From: Meandrina meandrites
Lineage: Eukaryota > Cnidaria > Anthozoa > Scleractinia > Meandrinidae
NCBI GenBank assembly: GCA_963693305.1
Contig: OY855910.1
Location: 22,647,862-22,711,861, forward strand
Reading direction: 5' to 3'
Length of the DNA stretch: 64,000 bases
The position numbers were made by a program, and so were the translations under genes. This document shows positions 30,399 to 42,258 of the stretch, piece by piece. Positions within the stretch are counted from its first letter, which is position 1. Every line of letters begins with the position of its first letter. Below the pieces are notes generated by a model that was given only the letters and a program-made list of their open reading frames with translations, was not told the DNA's origin and made no database searches.

Positions 30399-31783
30399 AT
30401 GGCGAGCTACCAACAGGAAGATGAACTTGTAAATTTCTATGGTTCAGGAATTGCAGACGTGAACGAGGAGGACGAAGAAATGATAGACATTACTACCGAG
30501 GTGAGATATAAGTTTCGATGTTTGAATACGAAACACGTGTGCTCTAAAAGTAGCTCCTGTTAAAATGTATTCCTTTCATTTCAGGAACCAGAAAACGCAG
30601 ATAGTGCAAGGATTAACTGTTCATGTTCAGGGCAGTGCGCACGAAAGCGTGGAAGAGGAGCATGTCCTTGCAAAGAAGCGAATCTCAATTGCACCTCAGC
30701 TTGTAAATGCAGCAGATCGAAGTGCAAGAATCAGGTAATAATAAATCTGTAGACGATCAAAAGAAATAAGTATTCGACTTATGCGAAGTACCGTTCATTT
30801 ATTAACTTTATAGGTGGCAGAGACCGTGGTCAATCAAAGAAGCCAGGAAAATGTTATTTCTGATGGCGCCGATCGCTTCGAGGCAGACGTCGAGCAATCT
30901 GCTACAGAGATTCAGGTAAGCCTTCATAAAAAATTGTTTCGTTTCTCTCTTTGGTCACATTTGAGTTTGTATGGATTATTCGTGATGATGTTTTTTCTGC
31001 ACTCCCTTTTAGCTGTAGCTTACTTCTACAAATCCTAGTAGCACTTTATAGGAACAGAATACATGATGTTTATACCAGACATTTTTACGGTTTTATGTAA
31101 ACATGGCACATGTATCTTTCTTTCTTGTCATTGTGAAAGTAATTTGCTTGCAAAGAAAATAGTAAAATTATTTTATATTCGAAATAATTTCGAAAATAAC
31201 AGTAAGAAAAGAAAATCATGACTGTACATTTGGTCAGGGGTATGGGTTGACACATTTTCATAGTCCATGTTTATTTGCAATTGTTTACTTTTACTTATAG
31301 GAATTCATTCAAGGACTAGACAAGTCTACCAAGGATGGCCTGTTGGTTAAACTATTGAGTATGGGCAGGGGCAGTTTAGATTTCGCTAAACAGATGGTTG
31401 CAGAGAACTTACCTGAGGAACCTTCACCCCCGACTGACCTTCCATGGTGTAAATGTCGTGTCTGTGTTCCAATGGAAACTGAACAAGAAAATTTGTGCTG
31501 TAAGAAGCAACAATGTGTCACATCCTATAGAGCCTTCAACACCATTTGCCTGGACAGAGATATTCTCGAGGTGTGCATCAAAGCAAGATGTGACCTTAGA
31601 GCAGACGAATTTAATTTTTCAATGGAGAGTTTCCGCAAAGCAGCTTATCGCCAGTTTGCTCTATGGACATATGGCAAGTTGGGTAGGGGAAACAGGCGTG
31701 TCATACCCTCCTGTGCAGTAAGGCTCATTCGACGGGCCTACCCTTCTGCTGATGGCAGATACATGGGATTTAGAAACGACTAA
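30399..31783 (+). CDS. Companion protein: CXC domain plus P2X7-type C-terminal zinc module (4 exons)
   Basis: Exons are 30399-30500, 30585-30734, 30814-30915 and 31301-31783, all with GT/AG borders and all in phase 0, giving 278 residues. Exon 1 is acidic (MASYQQEDELVNF...NEEDEEMIDI). Exon 2 is a Cys-rich CXC domain like tesmin/TSO1 proteins (INCSCSGQCARKRGRG, ACPCKEANLNC, ACKCSRSKCKN), a DNA-binding fold in that family. Exon 4 carries the cytosolic module known from the C-terminus of P2X7 receptors: WCKCRVC, CCKKQQC, then FRKAAYRQFALWTYGKLGRG, RRVIPSCAVRLIR and YPSADGRYMGF. There is no receptor or membrane segment. A DNA-binding or accessory transposition role is inference. AATAAA signals follow at 31967-31976. 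Confidence 0.85.
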
Positions 31784-31966
31784 GCCACAAAAAAGTGTCA
31801 ATCAGCCATACAGTATCCAAATGACCTTTAGTTGCAATATGCTCAACACCTGTTATTGTTATTTTTTTATGGCATTGGCTTTGAATAACTACTGCCTTTT
31901 ACATATTTTCGCATGTGTTTGGACCTTGTAATAAGGTTAGCTGAGGATTAAAAAAATGAAACAAGT

Positions 31967-32039
31967 AATAAATAAACATTGTACATAATAAAAAAAATTG
32001 AACAGACACGAAGTTGACAATTTGAAAATGAACTTTATT
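31967..32039. terminator. Convergent poly(A) signals of the two Kolobok genes
   Basis: AATAAA on the plus strand at 31967-31972 and 31971-31976 faces TTTATT (AATAAA on the minus strand) at 32034-32039, about 60 bases away. The two transcripts probably overlap slightly at their 3' ends. Confidence 0.6.
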
Positions 32040-32380
32040 CACATAATTTTACATACTTTGCAAAAAAAATACCTCTTTCTCCATATAAGGTATTCCATAA
32101 ACTGAATTAGTGAAAACCTGGAGACACTTGGCTACAGTTGAATTAAATTAAAAATGTTTTATAAGTGGTTTTGTACTGTTGATATTATCAGTTATCACCA
32201 CAGCTTTATCTCGCAGCCAAACATGTGTTTGTTTACACATATCCAGTCAATAATTTAAAATAAACATTCAAATTTTTGCATGTCTGTATATAACTATTAG
32301 TTGTGTTCACTTTTGCTGACAATGCAGTATATTTAACTGCTTGCTGACAACAGCATTCATTGATAATGGACTGTCATTTT

Positions 32381-35300
32381 TCACATTGATTTTTTATCAA
32401 AGCGAGAGGGTCCCTTCAGTAATTCCTCTGTAGGTGGGGGCTCCTTCATTCCAAGGGTGGGGGCAATTTGCTTTGGGTCGCAGCTGTTTCTATCTGAAGG
32501 CAGAGTGAAGCTACCCTCATACACAGAGCGCCTTTGCAACATTTTGGACACAAGGAATGGGAAATAGCTGTATTGCTTTTCTTCCTTGACAACCTCTGCA
32601 TGAAACTTCTGTGACCTTTTAGAATACTTTCGGTGGCCTTGCTCCTTCCCATCAGTAGTAAGCTTTGGTTTTCGAGATAGGTGCATGTTGTGGTCTATGG
32701 CTGCTAGCATCACCCGCATGATGAAGTATGGATACCTAGTTTCAGGTGATCAGATAATGCATCAAGTTATCATCAATGACATCAGTATACATAAAAGGAT
32801 TACACTGGGACCCAAAAATTTAATTTATTACACTCACATTTTTAAACTGTTCAGGTAGTTTTGATGTTTTTCTGCATGTCAAAGCAAAAATATCCCGTTC
32901 TTGTTTACTTTTGGTTATGTGAAAATAATTTCTTGTTCTTTCTGTATTAGCTTTGAAAAGCTGCCTTGAATTGAATCCAGCCAGTATAGAAGTTGATCAA
33001 GCATAAAATATGTGAATTAATTCAGTACTTACTCAAATGCCATTCTTTTTGGGACATACTTTGTCATCATGCTGTTGTATGACTCTAATACACTGGTGTG
33101 TCTATAAAAACAAAAACAAAAGGTGGATTCAAAAAAGTGGAAGACATCATGAGCAGGAGATGTCTTGGAAAAGCCCAAGCTGTTCAATTTACCCAGAGCC
33201 TGGCTATAACTGAGACCACTGCATACCTTACAAGATTCTTAGACTTGGTGATGTATCATTCTCAATAATTTCACTCCTTCCAAAACCCCATGTTTGAGAA
33301 AATAATTTTACAAAGACATTACCTGAATTTCACATAGAAATGAAGTGAACTCAGCCATTTGGGATCAAGAACAATCTTGCGAAGTGCAGCCATAGCTTTT
33401 GAATTCTTCTCAAGATACTTCTTGGAGCTTTCATCGCCTAGCGGATCATGCTTGCACTGTCCTGTAGCCCATGTATGCTCTCCACAGACATGATGGAGCA
33501 CGCCAACCCATGTTTCCTTTTTGCAATTCAAAAAAAAAAGAAAAATTAAAATAATGCAATAAGTTACACATTTTAAGTTGTCACATCTTTGCAGGTTATG
33601 TTTTGCAGTTTTCATAATCATTTCTTTTTCCAGAAAATTTATTTGCTCCTCTAATATTAACACTCTCTGCCATCTGTATTAGTCACCTTTTGATTTCTAT
33701 TTAAATTAATAATAAAGTTTAGAAGAAGGACACACAGCATTACCTTTAGCTCTTCCTCGCTTCCATTGCAATCTTGGCTGCAAAACCAGAAGTGGTTTAC
33801 AATGCAGTCAATCCATTCCTTGAGGTCACTGCAACCTTTTATTTTGGCAGCCTAATGTAACAAACAAGTGAAATGTATTTTTCACTGAAAATGTTCATTA
33901 TTAAACACTGTATTATAAATGTGCATACTTCATGGATACGCCCTGAAGAACAATGATTATTGGTTCACTTTAGGGTAGTTAACTTACCTGATGAAGGGCT
34001 TTGTTTAGTTTCTTGGCTTTGTGCCAAATATCCAGTGAATGGAACAGCTCCATGAGTTGAGGAAATTTTCCTTTATATAGTAACAACAGGGATAAAAAAC
34101 AGCATTTAACCACATTTACATATTAATAACACACAATAAAAATGAATTTCAACACCTGATTTCAACAATTAACATACAGTGGAATCCAGATTTCTGAAAC
34201 TCTTTTAACAAACTGGTCACTCTGCCATCAGGGGGTCTACCGACAAATCCATCACCTCAAAACAACTCAAAATACATGTAGTAGCCCATGTTCATGTATC
34301 ATTTTTTCTGTAAACATGGTTAGAGTAGTGGCAGGTTCATTGTTAGGGAGACTCCCTGATTGCAAGCTGACTAATAACTCTTGGTGGGAAGGGGGTGCTT
34401 ATTGGAAGGAGGGCACTAAATCGAGTTATTACGGTAACTACAGTAATAAATTGATGAAAATTATCAAATAAAATTAAGGAGTATTCGACGGCATCCATGA
34501 GTAATCAACAGGTCGCATAATTATTGGGCTTCAATTACTTTTCGTCCATCACCAATATTCAATGCCTTATCACTCATTGCTGATTACACACTGATTTCAC
34601 ATCAATGTCAGTGATCATTGATTAGTTACCTCTTTTATAAGATACAATAATATTGCAGTTAGATTTACATACCTTTCAAGTCCCTCACAAGTTTGATGAT
34701 AGAAGGAGAAGCATCAGTTGTTAGCTCATGAAAAGGAAAAACAGTGGCCATTCTCTCTAACAACCTTCTCAGTGCCTCCTTTTCCATCGTAGTTGAATTG
34801 CCTCCTGTCTCTCTCTTGTCAACAACTTCGAAATCTACCACCACAGTAGTGAAGTGCTCCATGATTGTGTACACACAATATCGAGCACTGTGGCCGGGGG
34901 AGTCATTCCGGCCATCGCCACACAGGCACACACCCTCAAAATCTTTGAAGGCTTTTTTGACAAGCTCATTCATCTCACCCCACACCTCCTCAACGACTGG
35001 TGCAGCACAGTGTTTCTGGAACCTCATAAAAGTGATTTTGCTTATTACATTGAGGCCTAGGGCTTTACACAACAAACCAAATTTTTCATAGTTGTTACCT
35101 GACACAAGAATTGCAGCAGGCAACAAACAATCATTTAAATACACAGGCTGGCCTTTTTTATTGCTTAACACCTCAGAGGACACCCACTTCTTGCAGTGAC
35201 CATTGACACATCTTGATGTTACCTCTACATTTCCACCAACCTTGTTGCTGCTGTGATTGAGTACAGCATGGCAAGGAAGACCATTCAATTCAAAAGAACA

Positions 35301-37872
35301 CTTGGAACCAGCCAATTCCAACAGTTTTTCGACAGACACAATGTACCTACTCCTTTCATGGAGCATGGCAAAATCTCTTAATTCTTCACCAATGGTTGTC
35401 AGTTCATTCAAAGACTTTTGCAGTGCAGCGAGTATGTTTCCCTTGTTTTCCTCCACCTGTTTTGACTGCTCCTCATCTGCATCATTTCCTAGGCCTTGAA
35501 GAATGGCACCTTCCATGCCCTGGGAACTACCAGCTTCTACAATGTCATCATGTACAGGCACAGGTAAACTTTCCTGGATCAGGTCTGAGGCATCCACATC
35601 TTGGACCATGGTCAGTGTTCGCTCATCGTCACCATCTAAACTAATACTCATTTCTTCACAAAGAAGCTTGGTGTGATCATCATAACTGCAACAACAAAGA
35701 AATAAAAAAAAATGTACCTCCAAGGGTATTCTTTTTTGACAATGTTTGTACCCCAAATTTGACCTTAGCACCAATCATAATTTGAACAAAATATCCTGAA
35801 GAAGGCTGTCAGAGTTTTTACAGATCTATTGAAATGAAACTACCTTATTTTTACATGGTAATCAAATATTCTTTATCACTTGCAATAGTTGGCGTATAAA
35901 AGTCTAATTTTCAAATGTTGGTCAGTAACACAGCCCCTGCACTACATGGAATATGAAAATACAAAGGCACAGCAAAATAACAAAATACTTCTCCTGTGAC
36001 ACTCAGTAATGAGTATAAACATATCAGGTCATCAAAAAGATACTCACATCTGGTTAGCATCCATATCATCAACAGATTCAATAAATCCAGCAAAATCACT
36101 ATCATCATCACTGTCTTCAGAGTCACTGGTGCATCTAAATTGTTCGATGACAGAGCCCATCCTAGTAAAGAACACGGTAAAACAAGAATTAGATAGTACT
36201 AAAATAAAAAGAAAACCAAATTTGAGTCTGAAGAACTCTAATGAAAACTTTAGTCCTTGGTCTAGCTTATATAGGAGCCTTACAACAATAATAATATGAT
36301 AATATACATGTATAAGGTTTGATATTTACACTAATACAGGGCTAACTAAAATGCCATCCTTGATCCTATCAGTCAGGAAAAATTGAGATTTCTATTGGGA
36401 ACTCTATTTATGCCTTATAAACCCAATAGGCAAGGGCCCAGATAAGCATCCAGATTAGTAGATAAGTACAGTACATGTATCAAGTCATAAAAAGCCAAAA
36501 AACAATCATGCAATTGCCTTGGACATACACATTTTTAGAGATGCCTGTCTAAAAGGCGAGCTGGAATTCATGGGTTTTTTTTCAAACCCTGCAATACCTG
36601 TCTGTGAAATTGTGGTCTTGAGTAAACAAACCAAAACTGTCAGGGTCATCTGCTGAATTGTCTGAGCTGACTGACACATCATCAACATCACCATTGTCAT
36701 CTTCTTCTTCGGGCTCAAAGACTGAGAATGGATTACCATCAAGTGCATTAAAAGAGCTGTTTGACATCAATCTCATGCTTTGAACAGCTGGTATCACACA
36801 TGATTTGACTGGTGTTACACCTGTTACGTCAACATCCCTAACAGAAAATACAGAAAATACAACATTTATCATTCAATGTTATGACAATGTTTCAAATGTC
36901 CAATATGTATGAAAATATTGACAGATCTGCAGCTCATGGTTCCACTTGATTTTTTTAACAAAAAAAAAACATTTTTATAGTACAGTTTATAGGTCTCCTC
37001 ATGACAACTGCAGGTTATTTATCCATTCACACAATAACTTTTATACTAGTAAATCTTTGGTATCTACAAAACACTAGCTTACGAGTTTGAAAACCTTGTA
37101 GATAAATGAAATGACTGTCGATCAGGCATACCACGAGCTGGTGTAGAACACAAAGGAATCAAGTCTGCAACAAACACATAATATTCTATAAATAAATGAA
37201 TTCATGTAATTGAATGCACATATTAAAGCCCTTTCAAAATTTTATCATTTCTAGGGGTCAATGTAGCAGCTCTCGTAAGGTCTCACATGAGTGGTTGAGA
37301 GAACAATAGAACAAACAACAAGAACAATGCCCCTAGCCCCCAAAACAACAGCAGCTGCTACACTAGGGGACTAGATATTAGAATATGAAAGCGAGACAAT
37401 GATAAGAGGGCATTCACGAAATAAATATAACAATTCATCACAGTGTTCGACTCTACAAATAAAACAACGGCTGCATGAGTTGCAAATCCTTGCTGGACAC
37501 GATCTGGGCTTACCTGGATCATCTTGTGATGTTGAAGCCTGAAATGAACTATCACTTCTGGATACAGGATCCCTAACATCTCTGAAAGTAAAATAGCGAA
37601 CAATAATTCAAGTGAGCTTCTGACTCAAATCAAAAGAAATATTTGCTCGAGCCTATCGCTCGTTCAAAAGGATGAATGTCAAGTATACAGAAATGACAGA
37701 AATCTCACCTTCGATGCAGAAGAAATTCTGCAAACTCACTGTCTGTAAGCTTTCCATGGCTTTCCTTTCGCTGTCGCCAAAGACTAAATACAGATTCGCG
37801 AAGACGAATGTACTTTGCCGACCCAGGTAAACGAGGTCTTCCAACACGAGCGCTTCGTTCGCTATCCGCCAT
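32381..37872 (-). CDS. Kolobok-like transposase (11 exons, 829 residues)
   Basis: Exons on the minus strand: 37872-37709, 37581-37514, 37164-37083, 36837-36598, 36161-36048, 35685-34673, 34070-33988, 33851-33744, 33516-33323, 33101-33033, 32735-32381. All borders are GT/AG and the lengths add to 2490 bases with consistent phases and no internal stop. The N-terminal third is acidic. The catalytic-type region has CLCGDGRNDSPGHSARY (first Asp), FHELTTDASPSIIKLVRD (second Asp), LDIWHKAKKLNKAL, and HTSVLESYNSMMTKYVPKR (candidate Glu), then RVMLAAIDHN. I know this order from Kolobok transposases. The usual THAP domain was not seen. The start ATG at 37872 lies about 265 bp inside the right end. An AATAAA signal lies at 32034-32039 (minus). 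Confidence 0.85.
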
Positions 37873-38120
37873 TGCCGATGGCAACATACACAACTACATG
37901 CTAATCTTAACGATCGAAATGAACAACTTATCGGGAACACGAGCCAAAATAACAAAGAAAAGATAAACTACAATAACAGAGGCACTTATTTACACAATTT
38001 TGACAATCCAGAATAGTTAAATAATCGAGGATTGAAACGGATTTCTAAGTGAATCTACGAATCGGTAATTTTCAACTGCGAGAAATCAATTAGAGAGGCA
38101 CGGGGCGCGCAATGCATTGA

Positions 38121-38136
38121 GGGTGAAACTGGGCCT
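38121..38136 (-). repeat. Right inverted end of the Kolobok-like element
   Basis: GGGTGAAACTGGGCCT, followed by TTAA at 38137-38140. Confidence 0.92.
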
Positions 38137-38204
38137 TTAATAGTCAATTAATTAATAATTCTTTTGGTGGGGGGGAGTCGGTGAGGCACTTCTGTAAGTC
38201 TGCA

Positions 38205-38474
38205 TATGAGCCTAGTGGACCATCAGGCAGGAGCTTATCCCGGTTTCCGTAGCATGAAGCAACTAGGGGTATTTCTACTCCCCCCTGGATGAGATGCTAG
38301 TCCATCGCAGGGTTACCCCCAGCAGTAAATTCGCCGGTACCCATTTATACACCTGGTTGGAGAAAGGCACTATGAGAGTAAAGTATCTTGCCCAAGAACA
38401 CAACGCAGTGGCCCGACCAGGGCTCAAACCCGGACCGCCCAACCAGCGCACTAACCATTAGACCACCGCGCCTC
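38205..38474 (-). mobile_element. tRNA-derived SINE with a conserved core
   Basis: On the minus strand the head (38474 to about 38404) has pol III A- and B-box-like sequences (GTGGTCTAATGGTTAG and GGTTTGAGCCC). The following core (TTCTTGGGCAAGATACTTTA, then CAGGTGTATAAATGGGTACC) is of the kind shared by SINEs of many animals. No coding capacity. It lies just outside the Kolobok-like element. Confidence 0.75.
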
Positions 38475-38479
38475 ACACT

Positions 38480-40045
38480 TCTATACACTACGTAAAATGT
38501 AGTGAGTATCTGTGTTACTTCTCATATATTACAGAAGTTTATATTTGTTTCAGTGCGCAGTGTTCTACCCTTGTGGTACTTTTACTTGTAGAACAAAGAA
38601 GTTTGCCTTCAATGCATGCGCAGGAGATTGGTCCAGGTTACTGTCGCGTTCACTGTATTTGTGGAAGATACCACTGTAATGCTTTCAGCTGTTCTCAAAC
38701 TGATTGATTCTCTCCTGTGACTTGTTTATTACTTGCTTTCCTTGGCCTTAAAAAACAGAATTTAACGGGAAATATTTCTGAGGAATTCAACTCAGTGGCG
38801 GATTGTTGACACCCGTAAAATACATGTTTGTCACAGTTTTGAATAGAGTAGAAAAAAGCTGCTACTTTCTTCGGGTCTCTGCCAGGTTTCAATCTTTGCA
38901 TTATGGATAGTGTACTAAAAAAGAAAAGAGTCCAAACTGATTTAAGGTATCAGTATACCCCAAAATTCATCATTTTGAAGAAAAACATGTTTGGTATTTT
39001 CCAGTAGATATTATTGAGACCTTTCATTTAAAAAAAATTACAGAAAAAGATTGATTCTAAACAATGTTATGAAGGTAAAACGAATCTTTGCAAAAATTAT
39101 CTCTAATTGATAGCTGTCAACAGGTTGATACAATGCTTTTAACTCACATTTGGAACAAATTGAAAAGCAAGTTATATCCTCTTCAGTTAAGGTGGTCGCT
39201 GCTTAAAGCTGGCGTCAATGTTGCCAAAAGTGACTAGAGTATTTATGCGAGTACAGCATTTCATTTTTGGCAGCCGTGCTGGAAAACATCATTTATACTT
39301 ACATGACATACCATAAGGGTTCGCATTGCATTGCAGGGCGATTTTAGCGAGTGCGTGTCTTGAGAGGCTTATGCCTACGTTTTGGATCAAATCATCTTTG
39401 AAAATGATTTCAGTGCTTCCCAAGTGGACTAAAAATTCTGCAATCATTATTATTTAATCTTATAGATTACTGTGTCTGTGATATTAATTAAAATACAAAA
39501 TTTTTGTATCAAATGAATTCTATTCAATTCATCCAATAAGTGGTTAAATATTTATATTAATGCCTGGCATCTACTTCAAAAGGTGGCAGTTATATATCAG
39601 TGTCATGGTAGCTAAGGCAATGAGACAATTTTTCATTGGTTATGGATAATCATTAGAGCTGATGAACGAAATGTTTTTTTTTGGAAGGTTTGTTCTCCAG
39701 GGTACTGCTTCGTTCAAAGTTTTTGAATAAACCCACAGGGGAAATAAATCTCCCAAAGACGCTAATGGCAAGACCACGTTTGAAGAACTAGAGGTCAGAT
39801 GAAATTAAATGCTTTTTCAATAAATACATAAACCACTTGTTCATTGTGTTGCTGCACTATTATGAAGAAAACTCCCTTTTGATAATTACAAAACTACAGT
39901 TTCAAATGTTTAATCTGCACCAGTTAAGAAGTTCACTTAAGTAAGAGTTGTGTCACTGACTGCATGTAGAGAAAAAATAATTTATCAGTACCAGTTCACT
40001 TTTGCTACTGCTTGTTCAAAAGTTGTATGACAATTCCTTACATAA
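38480..40045. other. 1.6-kb stretch with no recognisable gene
   Basis: A+T-rich with many short frames and no motif or repeat ends that I can support. Confidence 0.5.
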
Positions 40046-41343
40046 CTTTAAAAGTTCAAAGGCTATTATATACATAAGATAAAATGTAAAACCGAAGGTT
40101 TTCGACTAAAAGTTATCATCAGGGTTGATGTTTCTTTGCCGTGTGGTTTCGTATTTAAATGTTAAGTCACTCCCATGGGGAACAGGTGAATTGGATGAGC
40201 TAACAGCTTTTTGTTTAGCTCCGGCTTTCTTAGAGCAATACACAAAGCCTCCAGGATCTTGCGTTTTCGCCAATTGTGTTGTCCGGTGATTACATTCCAT
40301 GTGAATGAGTGTCGCGGGAATTCAAGTAGATGTCTCGCAGGTTCTGAGACCTTAGTGGTGTTAGAATGTTCATTAATCCGAACACTGAAATTCCTTTGTG
40401 TTTCACCTACATAGTTGACACCACAGTCACAATTGCCTTCGTAAACCACGTGGGATTTGTGGACGTTTTTGTCCTTCAACTTGAAAAGGGACTTAAATTT
40501 TCCTTGTCAGCCAAATCACCTCAAAGATACAACTGTTCCGAGTAAAACCGTTCAGTTTGTTTATAAATTTGGAAATTGCTTTCTCGTTTCTTTCGCAAAA
40601 CGGTATCCTGATCGTGATTCGTCTTCTCTCTTGGAATAAGTTGGTTGGAATTATCGGCTCTTCTTCATGCAAGCGATATTGGAAGGATTTAATCGTCTTG
40701 TCGACAAAATTTCTTGGATAGCCAGATTTAATAAAATTAGTGCGTATTTCTTTGATGTCTTGCGCAAGGTTGCTTGATATTCGTTTCGCTCTGTGCAAGG
40801 CCCCCGTTATTTAATTTCTTTTCCATTTGGTTGGTATCTTGGAGCTCCAATGTGTGGGGATTTTTCCAGGTTTTTTGTACACTGATCTCTCGAATTTCCC
40901 ATCTTTGTACTGAAACTGTGTCTAGGAAGTGGCTTGGGTTGTCCTGTACCGTGAACTTGATGTTAGGATGGTAAGAGTTCAATTCTTCAAGAAGCTCATC
41001 AGGTTGGCCTTTCTTCCTTTTAGCGATGCAGTCGTCTACATATCTGTGGTAGAGGGAGGGGGCGTTTGGGGACACGATGTCATCTTCTAGTTTGGACATG
41101 AAGATATTTGCTAGTACTGGTGATAATGGGTTCCCCATTCCGCATCCGTCGACTTGTTTGTAAAGGCGATTATTGAAACTTAACACAGTTCCTTTTGTAA
41201 CCTTGAGAAGCAGGCGTTTGAATAGCATCTTTGAGCCAAGTTTCGGCAATATGTTTTCAGTGTAGATCTTATGTATGATGTAGTCGATGGTCTCTTCCAA
41301 AGGAACTTGGGTGAAAAGGGAGGAGACGTCAAAAGAGACTACT
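40046..41343 (-). pseudogene. Penelope-like element, 3' half: reverse transcriptase and GIY-YIG endonuclease
   Basis: Minus strand. RT core from 41343 (VSFDVSSLFTQVPLEETIDY), then VDGCGMGNPLSPVLANIFMS and the active site YHRYVDDCIAK, to about 40900. The frame then shifts to 40798-40493 (IRTNFIKSGYPRNFVDKTIK, and CERNEKAISKFINKLNGF), and shifts again to the GIY-YIG-type endonuclease at 40479-40162 (HVVYEGNCDCGVNYVGETQR, then RINEH). This RT plus GIY-YIG layout is specific to Penelope-like elements. The RNA would be primed at a nick made by the endonuclease. The upstream half is most likely the ORF at 52821-53575. Confidence 0.85.
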
Positions 41344-42258
41344 CAGCTATATTAAGGCCTGGGTCGGGGTTTAAAATGCATAAAATAATAAAAAAATATA
41401 TTTAAAAATTAAAAATTGGTGTATATGGCTCATGGTGGGCTTAAATACTTAGATATTTTTTTTTCTTTTTTTTCCAACACAAACTGTCAGTAGAGAACTG
41501 TCATGTGACACTTTAACGTATATTTTCCCGCCAATTTTATGTGCTTGTCTTGCAAGAGCACTTTGTGCTTGCCTCAAGATGCCAAACGCGTGAAAAGAGT
41601 AGTTGATGAGATGAGAAGTCTTAAACTTACTGGCAAGGAAGTCTAAGCTTTCGTTTTAGTGTGCTACAAGAAATTTAGGCACTTTCTGATAGAAGGTGGA
41701 AAATCTCTTCCTACCTGATTTTTTTCTACTGCTTCAATGCAGCCTTTCCAGTCAACAACATGTTGACTGAGGTTCCATGAAAATATTCTGTGACAAACAC
41801 GAAGCTAAGGTGCGAATAAAATGATCCTGCATCAGAGGTTCACGAGCCGTACTTCGGTTTGTTTTTGGGCGCCGTTTTTTTGGTGAACCTACGGGTTTTA
41901 GAAACAGCGGATGTCACTGTTGCTATGGCGATTTGGAAGGCAAGCAAGATGGCGGACGAACGAGACATGCTACTTCTTTTGAAGAAATCATCGGAAAGAA
42001 ACGTATTATTTTTACCAAAGTAGGGTCTAAATTTACGAGGTATAGTTTTTGGTATTTTAAAAACAATTCCTTTAAGTAACGTGAACAACTAACAGTATTT
42101 GTGGCTGTTTCAGACAGTTTTCGGAATCAAATAAGGTTTACCGATGTCAAATGAAATGTATTTTTTCTCTAAACCTCTCTCATGGTGAAATAATAAACCA
42201 TCGAAATCTGATCTACGATCTTTTCATAATTTATGTGGGCATATAATGTACCGCTCAG
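41344..42258. other. Spacer upstream of the unnamed transposase-like gene
   Basis: Contains a possible first exon starting MADERDMLLLLKKSSERN at 41950, which meets a stop unless spliced at an internal GTATTA. No inverted ends could be matched to the far side of the gene. Confidence 0.35.

Larger units (their letters stand above)
30215..38136 (+). mobile_element. Kolobok-like DNA transposon, complete, with two convergent spliced genes
   Basis: The 7.9-kb element begins AGGCCCAGTTTCACCC and ends with the exact reverse complement, and is flanked on both sides by TTAA (30211-30214 and 38137-38140), the target duplication of Kolobok and piggyBac. The minus-strand gene encodes a transposase-like protein of the Kolobok pattern, not piggyBac. 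The plus-strand gene encodes a companion with a CXC domain and a P2X7-type zinc module. Both genes start within about 270 bp of an end, point inward and converge near 32000. Both are open over all exons, so the copy may be autonomous. Confidence 0.88.

Noticed and set aside
30399..31783. A true P2X7 receptor gene
   Set aside because: No transmembrane segment or channel ectodomain is present, only the cytosolic C-terminal-type module, and the gene lies inside transposon ends.
30215..38136. piggyBac assignment for the 7.9-kb element, suggested by TTAA
   Set aside because: The encoded transposase lacks piggyBac motifs and shows the Kolobok-like order of D, D, WH and E blocks. TTAA is shared by both superfamilies.
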